Below are positions 6,252-12,135 of a DNA stretch of 12,135 bases, piece by piece. Every line of letters starts with the position of its first letter. The stretch's first letter is position 1. Below the pieces are notes generated by a model, which was not told where the DNA came from, did not search any database, and saw only the letters and a program-made list of their open reading frames with translations. The position numbers and the translations under genes were made by a program. Origin of the DNA: Halorhodospira sp. (GTDB lineage: Bacteria; Pseudomonadota; Gammaproteobacteria; Nitrococcales; Halorhodospiraceae); contig SKJZ01000112.1 in assembly GCA_007121755.1 (NCBI GenBank), positions 1 to 12,135 on the forward strand, in the 5' to 3' direction.

Positions 6252-8360
6252 ATGGGACGCAGACTCAAATTCTGGGCGCCCGCGCTCTTTCTGATCGTAC
6301 TGATCGTCGCTTTGCTCGTCGTGCTGGCAACGATGACCTTGAGCGCCCTGCCCAGCGGCGACGCCCAGACTCGGATCGGCTTCGCCTTCGGTCTAAGCGG
6401 CCTCGTGCTTGTGGGTGCCGCCGCGACGATCTGGATGCTGCTCGACTTCGAGTTGATCCGCCCGCTGAACGCCCTCGCCCGCGGAGCGGCCATCATGGCG
6501 CGCACCAATCCCGCCCATGAGCTGGAGATTCCCAAGCACCACATGCTGGGGGAGCTACCGGAGAGCATCCGCATCCTCGGCGCGAACCTGTACGAGGCCC
6601 GCCGCGAGGTCGCCAAAGCGGTCGGCTCCGGCGCGCAGGGCATCGAGAGCCAAAAGGCCCGGCTGGAGATCGTGCTGCGCGAAATCCAACAAGGCGTCGT
6701 TGTCTGCGATGCCGAAGGGCGGGTGCTGCTCTATAACCCGGCGGCCCAGGCGATCCTGCGCAGCGACGCACTCGGTCTTGGGCGCTCGATTTACGGCGTT
6801 CTGGCCCGCTCGCCGATCGACCACACGTTGGAGATGCTCCACCACCGGCTCGCCGAGGCCGCCGACTCCGCATCGACGGAAAACGGCTCGGAGTTCGTTT
6901 GCGCCAGCCTCGATGACGGCGTCCTGCTGCACTGCCGGATGAGCCTGCTCCCGTCATCGAGCCCGCTGAAATCCGGCTTTGCCATCACGCTGGAAGACAT
7001 CACGCGCAAGATCGAAGAGCTGGCGCGGCGCGACCACGGCATGCGCACCGCGGCCGAGTCATTGCGCGCGCCGCTGGCCAACCTGCGCGCCGCAGCGGAG
7101 AGCCTCAGCCGGGGCGATGAAGGCATGACCGAGGAGCAGCGGACCACCTTCCAGCGGATGATGGTTCACGAGAGCCGCGAGTTAAGCCGGCGTTTCGAAC
7201 AAATGGCGCGCGAGAGTCAGCGCTTCGTATCGGCCCCGTGGACCATGGCCGATATCTTCAGCTCCGACCTGGTGGGCAGCGTGGTGCGGCGCCGCCCCGA
7301 GAATCTGCCCCGCGTCGAGACCGTCGGGATTCCGCTCTGGATACACGCCGAAAGCCACTCCATCGGCCTAGTCCTGGAGCACCTGTTGAGCCACCTGCGG
7401 CGCGACATCGGCGTCGAAGAGGTGGAGGTGGAGCCGTTGATGGGCGACCGCCGCGTCTACCTCGATATCTCGTGGACCGGCGAGCCGATACCGTCGGACC
7501 AGATCGATAAATGGCTGGACGAGGGCCTCCCCGAGGTTACCGGCAACCTGACCCCGCGCGACATCTTGGAACGGCACGAGAGTCTGGCGTGGAGCCAGAA
7601 CCAGGCGCGCCGGGCCGGCCGCGCGCTGATCCGCATCCCGTTGCCGGCGTCCCGGCGGCAGTGGGAGCACCCGGAGGAGCGGCTGCCGGCCCGGCCCGAG
7701 TTCTACGACTTCTCGCTGACCGATCACGCCGCCGACCAGAGCGAACTGCTCGATCTGCCGCTGGAGAAGCTCTCGTTCACCGTCTTCGACACAGAGACCA
7801 CTGGGCTGGCACCGTCGGAGGGCGACGAGATCATCTCCATCGCCGGGGTACGCGTGGTCAACGGGCGCATAGTCCACGGCGAGGCGTTCGAGCGGCTCGT
7901 CAACCCAGGGCGGACGATCCCCAAAGCGTCGATCCGCTTCCACGGTATCCGCGACGAGATGGTCGCCGACAAGCCCGCCATCGAGACCGTGCTGCCTCAG
8001 TTCAAGGAGTTCGCCGGCGACTCGGTGCTGGTCGCCCACAACGCCGCCTTCGACATGAAGTTCATCGGGCTTAAGGAGGAGCAGTGTGGGGTCCACTTCG
8101 ATAACCCGGTTCTGGATACGCTCCTGCTCTCGGTCTTTTTGCACGACCACACCCCGGAACATACCTTGGAGGCCATCGCCACCCGGCTCGGCGTCGAGGT
8201 GAGCGGCCGCCATACCGCGTTGGGCGATACGCTGGTCACGGCGGAGATCTTCCGCCACATGCTGCCCCTGCTCCAGGGCCGGGGTGTCACCACGCTACGG
8301 GAGGCCATTGAGGCGTCAGAGAAGATGGTCGAGGTCCGTAAGCAACAAGCGCAATTCTGA
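6252..8360 (+). CDS. membrane pseudo-histidine kinase fused to DEDDh 3'-5' exonuclease (702 aa)
   Basis: The N-terminal half has the plan of a sensor kinase: two membrane helices (about 8-30 and 42-64) with almost no periplasmic loop, a HAMP-like linker (about 65-118), a PAS-like domain (about 135-250), then a helical dimerisation region and an ATPase-like region (about 255-465). The usual SHELRTPL box reads AESLRAPL (268-275), so the phospho-acceptor His is E269. The N-box and the DxGxG motif are also not recognisable (ISWTGEPIP near 406-414), so it is unlikely to be an active kinase. The C-terminal part (about 505-675) is a DnaQ/epsilon-type exonuclease with all catalytic residues: D513 and E515 (FDTETTGL), D601 (HNAAFD), H654 and D659 (HTALGD). 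It sits 17 bp after the response regulator and 5 bp before the next gene. Substrate (DNA, RNA or a small nucleotide) is unknown. Standalone epsilon-like nucleases occur at related loci; the pseudokinase fusion is the unusual part. Confidence 0.9.
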   Translation: MGRRLKFWAPALFLIVLIVALLVVLATMTLSALPSGDAQTRIGFAFGLSGLVLVGAAATIWMLLDFELIRPLNALARGAAIMARTNPAHELEIPKHHMLGELPESIRILGANLYEARREVAKAVGSGAQGIESQKARLEIVLREIQQGVVVCDAEGRVLLYNPAAQAILRSDALGLGRSIYGVLARSPIDHTLEMLHHRLAEAADSASTENGSEFVCASLDDGVLLHCRMSLLPSSSPLKSGFAITLEDITRKIEELARRDHGMRTAAESLRAPLANLRAAAESLSRGDEGMTEEQRTTFQRMMVHESRELSRRFEQMARESQRFVSAPWTMADIFSSDLVGSVVRRRPENLPRVETVGIPLWIHAESHSIGLVLEHLLSHLRRDIGVEEVEVEPLMGDRRVYLDISWTGEPIPSDQIDKWLDEGLPEVTGNLTPRDILERHESLAWSQNQARRAGRALIRIPLPASRRQWEHPEERLPARPEFYDFSLTDHAADQSELLDLPLEKLSFTVFDTETTGLAPSEGDEIISIAGVRVVNGRIVHGEAFERLVNPGRTIPKASIRFHGIRDEMVADKPAIETVLPQFKEFAGDSVLVAHNAAFDMKFIGLKEEQCGVHFDNPVLDTLLLSVFLHDHTPEHTLEAIATRLGVEVSGRHTALGDTLVTAEIFRHMLPLLQGRGVTTLREAIEASEKMVEVRKQQAQF

Positions 8361-8365
8361 CGGCG

Positions 8366-8572
8366 ATGAACTCGCTCGCTGAACGGTTGATCGCTCTCGC
8401 CGCGGCGGGGGTAGTTCTGTTCAACTACCCGATCCTCTCAGCCTTCGCGGTGGACGGCACGATCGCCGGTGCTCCAGTGCTCTACCTCTATCTCTTCACC
8501 GCCTGGGCCGCGCTGATCCTATTGGTCGCGCTCGCGTTGCGGCGCAACGGCCGGGGTGGACGAGGAGGGTAA
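8366..8572 (+). CDS. small two-helix membrane protein preceding the SLC5 kinase (68 aa)
   Basis: Two hydrophobic helices (about residues 8-28 and 36-58) are joined by a short loop, and the tail is basic and glycine-rich (RRNGRGGRGG). It starts 5 bp after the exonuclease gene and stops 6 bp before the kinase start, and its last codons contain the kinase's SD, so the two are translationally linked. Position and topology match CbrX, the small protein encoded directly before the SLC5 kinase CbrA in Pseudomonas, and also the small DUF3311/DUF4212-type partners of SLC5 transporters. Sequence identity to any of these cannot be judged here. It is likely an accessory subunit of the kinase's membrane domain. 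Confidence 0.8.
   Translation: MNSLAERLIALAAAGVVLFNYPILSAFAVDGTIAGAPVLYLYLFTAWAALILLVALALRRNGRGGRGG
8563..8570 (+). promoter_or_regulatory. strong Shine-Dalgarno fixing the kinase start
   Basis: AGGAGGGT lies 8 nt before the ATG at 8579, inside the last codons of the 68-aa gene. It supports that ATG as the kinase start and implies translation coupled to the upstream gene. Confidence 0.8.
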
Positions 8573-8578
8573 CCGCCC

Positions 8579-11341
8579 ATGCTGCCCGAGTGGAGCATCC
8601 TGCTGGTCTCGGCCCTCTACGTCGGGCTGCTCTTCGGGATCGCCTACTTTGCCGACAAGTTGGGAGACCGGGGACGCTCCCTGGTCAACAATCCGTACGT
8701 CTACACCCTCTCCATCGCGGTCTACTGCACCGCCTGGACCTTTTACGGCAGCGTCGGCCTGGCCACTCAATCCGGGATGGCGTTCCTGACCATCTACCTG
8801 GGCCCCACTCTGATGGCGGCGCTCTGGTGGTTGGTGCTGCGCAAGATCGTGCGCATCAGTAAGCTCTACCGGATCACCTCCATCGCCGATTTCATCGCCT
8901 CGCGGTACGGCAAGAGCATGGCGTTGGGCGGCCTCGCCGCGGTCATCGCGGTGATCGGCATCACACCGTATATCGCACTCCAACTGCAAGCCGTCTCGTC
9001 GAGTTTCGATGTGCTGCTCTACTTCCCCGATGTCGAAGCCATGGAAACCCCGCGGGGCGTGTGGGACGATAAGGCGCTCTATGTGGCAGTGCTGCTGGCG
9101 GCATTCGCCATCCTCTTCGGAACCCGCCACATCGATGCGACCGAGCGCCTGGAAGGCATGGTAGTGGCGGTCGCCTTTGAATCCGTGGTGAAGCTGGTGG
9201 CGTTCCTCTCCGCCGGTATCTTCGTGACCTTCTGGCTGTTTAACGGCTTCAGCGACCTCTTCGCGCGGGCGGCATCCCACGAGGCGATCCAGAGCCTCGG
9301 CTTGCTGCACGAGATACCGGGCGGCTACGGCGCGTGGCTCACTCTGACCATCCTTTCGGCCTTCGCCATTATCTTCCTGCCGCGCCAATGGCAAGTCACC
9401 GTGGTGGAGAACGTCAACGAGGATCATATCCGGACCGCGTCGTGGCTCTTTCCGCTCTACTTGCTGGCGATCAACCTCTTCGTGCTGCCCATCGCGCTGG
9501 CGGGGATGACCGCGTTCGGGCCGGAAATGAGCCCCGACAACTACGTTCTCGCCCTGCCGCTGGCCGAGGGCCACGGCGCCCTCGGCCTGCTCATCTATAT
9601 CGGCGGCTTCTCAGCGGCCACCGGCATGGTCATTGTCGCCACCATCGCCTTGGCCATCATGGTCAGCAACGACCTGGTGGTGCCGATCCTGTTACGTAAG
9701 CAAGCACTCTCGCCAAGCGTTGATCTCTCACGGCTCATCGTCAACATCCGCCGGCTGCTGATCTGCTGCATCCTGCTGTTGGGATACCTCTACTACCTGC
9801 TCATCGCCGATGCCTATGCGCTGGTCTCGATCGGTCTAATCTCGTTCGTGGCGGTGGCGCAGTTCGCCCCGCCGATCCTCGCCGGCATGTTCTGGAAGGG
9901 AGCGAGCCGGGCGGGGGCGCTGGCCGGACTCTCAGCGGGCTTCCTCTTCTGGCTCTACACGCTGCTTCTGCCCTCGTTGGCGGAGACCGGGATCCTGGGC
10001 CAGGGGTTTATCGCCCACGGGCCCGGTGGCATCGAGTGGCTAAGGCCGTATGGCCTGTTCGGCATCACCGGTATGGACCCGATTACTCACGCCTTTTTCT
10101 GGACCATGCTGGTAAACGCCGGCTTGCTATGGGGCATCTCGATGTTCTCCCGGCGCGGGGACATGGAGCGCATCCAGGCGGCCCTCTTCGTCGACGTCTT
10201 CCTCCGCTCCGAACGGGACGCCCGCTTTTGGCAAGGCACCGCCACCGTGGGCGATCTACAAGAACTGCTGGGCCGGTTCATCGGCAATGAACAGGCCTCG
10301 AGGATCATCTACGAACACGCCGAAACCCGCGGCGACCGATTGGCGGACACCGAGCAGGCCCGCCCGGAGTTGGTTCACCACGTCGAGCGGGTACTGGCCG
10401 GCTCCATCGGGTCCGCCTCGGCACGGGTCATGGTCTCCTCCATCGTGAAGGGGGAAGCGCTCTCCTTCGAGGGTGTCATGGAGATCCTCGACGCCACGTC
10501 CCGCACCATCGAGTACTCCCGAAGGCTGGAGCAGAAGTCGAAGGAGTTGGAACAGGCCACCCAGGAGTTGCGCGCGGCGAACGAGCGGCTCAAGGAGTTG
10601 GACCACTTAAAGGACGAGTTCGTCTCCATGGTCAGCCACGAGTTACGGACGCCGCTGACTTCGATCCGCGCCTTCGGTGAGATCCTGTTGAATAACCCGG
10701 AGATGGACACTGCGCAACGGCAGCAATTCCTTGATGTCGTGGTGCGGGAGAGCGAGCGGCTGACCCGGCTGATCAATCAAGTCCTCGATCTATCCAAGAT
10801 CGAGAGTGGGTCGGCGGAGTGGCAGCTGGCCGATGTCGATATGGACCGCATCGGCCGTGAGGCGGTGGAGGCGACGAGGCAGATCTTCTCGGAAGGGAAG
10901 ACTGAGCTGCGGATCGAAGGCGGCGCCGGTGACGCAACGGTTAAGGGCGATCCCGACCGGTTGATGCAGTTGGCGATCAACCTGCTCTCCAATGCGGCGA
11001 AGTTCTCCGACCCTGATCACGGGCGGGTGCGGCTGCGGGTCGACGACGGTCCGGGCGATACGGTCCAGCTAGCGGTCACTGATAACGGGCCGGGCATCGG
11101 CGAAAGCGATCGTCAGCGGATCTTCGAGAAGTTCCACCAGGTCTCCGACTTGCAGGCGGGGAAACCGAAGGGTAGTGGGCTGGGGCTGGCGATTTGCCGG
11201 CTTATCGCCGAGGCGCACTGGGGGACGATTTGGGTGGAGAGCGAGCCTGGCGAGGGCTCGACTTTTATCTGCCGGCTGCCCCGCGCGGGGGGGGAGCACT
11301 GTGATCTAACGGCCCATGTGGATTTTTCCGGGTGGAGATAA
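8579..11341 (+). CDS. SLC5-STAC hybrid sensor histidine kinase, CbrA/CrbS-like (920 aa)
   Basis: The first 525 residues are a sodium/solute symporter-like domain with about 13 membrane helices. This domain senses, and may carry, a solute. A STAC-type linker follows (about 530-645, with the characteristic GSASAR and EILDATS..IEYSRRLE), then a coiled coil (about 645-680), a HisKA domain with the phospho-acceptor H687 (MVSHELRTPL) and a HATPase domain. The kinase core is complete: N-box N801/N805 (NLLSNAAKFS), D835 (DNGPGIG) and GSGLGL (865-870). The architecture is that of CbrA (carbon/nitrogen use) and CrbS/MxtR (acetate switch). Unlike many of these it has no PAS before HisKA and no C-terminal receiver, which fits the separate receiver protein encoded first in the operon. 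Last gene of the operon. The ligand is not readable; an organic acid or amino acid is likely by family. Confidence 0.93.
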   Translation: MLPEWSILLVSALYVGLLFGIAYFADKLGDRGRSLVNNPYVYTLSIAVYCTAWTFYGSVGLATQSGMAFLTIYLGPTLMAALWWLVLRKIVRISKLYRITSIADFIASRYGKSMALGGLAAVIAVIGITPYIALQLQAVSSSFDVLLYFPDVEAMETPRGVWDDKALYVAVLLAAFAILFGTRHIDATERLEGMVVAVAFESVVKLVAFLSAGIFVTFWLFNGFSDLFARAASHEAIQSLGLLHEIPGGYGAWLTLTILSAFAIIFLPRQWQVTVVENVNEDHIRTASWLFPLYLLAINLFVLPIALAGMTAFGPEMSPDNYVLALPLAEGHGALGLLIYIGGFSAATGMVIVATIALAIMVSNDLVVPILLRKQALSPSVDLSRLIVNIRRLLICCILLLGYLYYLLIADAYALVSIGLISFVAVAQFAPPILAGMFWKGASRAGALAGLSAGFLFWLYTLLLPSLAETGILGQGFIAHGPGGIEWLRPYGLFGITGMDPITHAFFWTMLVNAGLLWGISMFSRRGDMERIQAALFVDVFLRSERDARFWQGTATVGDLQELLGRFIGNEQASRIIYEHAETRGDRLADTEQARPELVHHVERVLAGSIGSASARVMVSSIVKGEALSFEGVMEILDATSRTIEYSRRLEQKSKELEQATQELRAANERLKELDHLKDEFVSMVSHELRTPLTSIRAFGEILLNNPEMDTAQRQQFLDVVVRESERLTRLINQVLDLSKIESGSAEWQLADVDMDRIGREAVEATRQIFSEGKTELRIEGGAGDATVKGDPDRLMQLAINLLSNAAKFSDPDHGRVRLRVDDGPGDTVQLAVTDNGPGIGESDRQRIFEKFHQVSDLQAGKPKGSGLGLAICRLIAEAHWGTIWVESEPGEGSTFICRLPRAGGEHCDLTAHVDFSGWR

Positions 11342-11409
11342 GGATCGATTTTGGGCAATGGCAGCGTTTTCCGGGGTGCTTCGGTCAGTGACCGTAGCCG
11401 TGGTCTCCT
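11342..11409. other. convergent intergenic gap with short palindrome
   Basis: Between the stops of the kinase and nosL lies 68 bp. CGGTCA-G-TGACCG (11382-11394) is a perfect short palindrome, but there is no T-tract on either side, so no intrinsic terminator can be called. Confidence 0.4.
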
Positions 11410-11940
11410 TTACATGCCGCGCATCTGGTGCATTTGGGCGGCGAGGGCGGATAAGACGTCGAAGTCGACTTCATCGAAGCGGAGGATACGGCCGTCGTGT
11501 TCGGCGGCGAAGGCCTCGGCGTCGGCCCGCTGTCCGAAGGCGGCCAGGGTTGGACCCATCGCGCCGGCCTTGGGGTGATCGATGACGTAGTACGCCTCGT
11601 GGGCGTCGATGTAGGCGTCGTCGGACGGGTTCTCCCAGTCGGTGACGCCCATGTCGTGAACGTAGAGCCTCAACGTCGCTGGCTTCGACTCGGGCTGGAG
11701 GGTCCAGGCGAACATGTCGCTGGTGGAGCAGAACATGCCCATGGTCTGATCGCGGCGGCAGACTTGGCCCTTGGGGCCGGGGAAGTTAACGATGGTCATG
11801 CCGCAGACGAGGCAGCTGTGCTCGTCGGTCAGCGGCTGAGTGGCGCACGCCGAGGCGTCGGGACCGTCGGAGCCGCACCCCGCCAGGTAGACCGCCGGAG
11901 CGGCACCCAACCCCACCAACAGCGTCCTTCTCTTCACCAT
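11410..11940 (-). CDS. nosL: NosL-like copper-binding lipoprotein (176 aa)
   Basis: NosL is an outer-face lipoprotein that binds Cu(I) and delivers it for assembly of the copper centres of nitrous oxide reductase (NosZ). The sequence shows a signal peptide with KRR then a hydrophobic stretch and the lipobox LAGC (lipidated C22), the hallmark H41-S-C-L-V-C-G-M48, a second conserved block MGMFCSTSDMF (67-77, C71) and a methionine-rich end. KRRTLL also resembles a weak Tat motif. I start at the ATG at 11940 because AGGAGA (11947-11952) is correctly placed for it; the GTG five codons upstream would include that SD in the gene. It converges with the kinase gene. No nosZ, nosR, nosD or nosF is seen, though the partner genes could lie past the right edge. 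NosL-like proteins also exist outside denitrification as general copper carriers. Confidence 0.9.
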   Translation of the reverse strand: MVKRRTLLVGLGAAPAVYLAGCGSDGPDASACATQPLTDEHSCLVCGMTIVNFPGPKGQVCRRDQTMGMFCSTSDMFAWTLQPESKPATLRLYVHDMGVTDWENPSDDAYIDAHEAYYVIDHPKAGAMGPTLAAFGQRADAEAFAAEHDGRILRFDEVDFDVLSALAAQMHQMRGM

Positions 11941-11955
11941 AACGGCTCTCCTCAC

Positions 11956-12135
11956 CCTCAGTGATGATCAACTCGATGGCATGTTGCCCGAGGCACGGAC
12001 CGGGGGCGTCGCTGTCCGTCGACGGCGACGTCGAACGGAGCGACCGCCCGGAGCCGGATCAGCCCCGCAGGGCGCGCACAGGGATGTGCGCGCCGGCCTG
12101 CGCGCCTGGAGCGCGTCAGGCCGGGCCCGGCGGAG
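11956..12135. other. right-edge non-coding region, GC-rich with hairpins
   Basis: No gene is convincing here. The sequence upstream of nosL is rich in short palindromes, including CCGTCGACGG (12016-12025), and ends in the tandem hairpins described separately. An arginine-rich minus-strand open frame crosses the window edge but has the composition of chance coding in GC-rich DNA. Confidence 0.4.
12071..12124. repeat. tandem GC-rich hairpins
   Basis: Hairpin A: GGCGCGCACA (12071-12080) and TGTGCGCGCC (12085-12094) form a perfect 10-bp stem with a GGGA loop. Hairpin B follows at once: CCGGCCTG (12093-12100) pairs with CAGGCCGG (12117-12124), continues after a bulged T with CGCGC/GCGCG (12101-12105 with 12111-12115), and has a CTGGA loop. 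There is no T-tract. The pair resembles REP-type extragenic repeats, but could be part of a structured RNA cut by the window edge. Confidence 0.65.

Noticed and set aside
7368..8258. 296-codon minus-strand open frame opposite the exonuclease domain
   Set aside because: It lies over a conserved catalytic domain; no recognisable domain of its own.
8519..9574. 351-codon minus-strand open frame opposite the SLC5 kinase
   Set aside because: Charged, low-hydrophobicity composition and complete overlap with a well-supported membrane domain.
11941..11955. Upstream GTG start for NosL
   Set aside because: The AGGAGA SD lies inside that extension and is placed properly for the ATG at 11940.
11955..11975. 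FNR-like half-site upstream of nosL (TTGAT on the minus strand)
   Set aside because: The second half does not fit TTGAT-N4-ATCAA; one half-site is expected by chance.
11972..12135. Minus-strand open frame running into the window edge
   Set aside because: Arginine- and proline-rich, formed by palindromic GC repeats; no domain seen.
1..12135. CRISPR arrays, tRNA/rRNA genes, insertion sequences or prophage genes
   Set aside because: I looked for regularly spaced repeats, tRNA-like cloverleaf ends and transposase or integrase motifs and found none.

Overview
The window is GC-rich and densely coded. It looks like chromosomal DNA of a gammaproteobacterium, probably a halophilic or haloalkaliphilic member of the Ectothiorhodospiraceae type. 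I infer this from the high GC, the acidic soluble proteins, the two SLC5-type sodium/solute proteins and the CbrA/CrbS-like signalling genes; no ribosomal RNA or other taxonomic marker is present.

Layout. The left edge (1-243) has no supported gene and carries a strong 22-bp inverted repeat. A 63-aa membrane protein (244-435, +) converges with a minus-strand block made of a 716-aa sodium:solute symporter (1373-3523), a tandem hairpin/terminator (1284-1365), a 78-aa two-helix membrane protein (1023-1259) and, overlapping it by 4 bp, a membrane-anchored TPR protein (439-1026). A 287-bp divergent regulatory region (3524-3810) follows. It holds a very good sigma-54 -24/-12 promoter facing the symporter and two dyads with TGTTAC/GTAACA-type half-sites about 95-125 bp upstream of the predicted start. 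To the right, all on the plus strand, come a cNMP-CBS-DUF294 nucleotidyltransferase (3811-5718) and a tight four-gene operon (5851-11341): a single-domain response regulator, a membrane protein joining a degenerate histidine-kinase module to an intact DEDDh exonuclease, a 68-aa two-helix membrane protein, and a hybrid SLC5-STAC-histidine kinase. A convergent nosL gene (11410-11940, -) and a GC-rich tandem-hairpin region at the right edge close the window.

How the genes may work together. SLC5-type symporters, DUF294 proteins, epsilon-like exonucleases and SLC5-histidine kinases are known neighbours in the acetate/carboxylate ('acetate switch', CrbS/CrbR; CbrA/CbrB) loci of Vibrio and Pseudomonas. 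Here they appear in a rearranged form. The kinase has no PAS and no receiver of its own, the receiver is a stand-alone 127-aa protein, and the exonuclease has acquired a membrane-bound pseudo-histidine-kinase front end. The most interesting possibility is a nutrient-transport sensing system whose output includes a nucleotidyltransferase and an exonuclease rather than only a transcription factor. The symporter itself appears to be under sigma-54 control by an activator not encoded here. Substrate identities and biochemical outputs cannot be read from the sequence.
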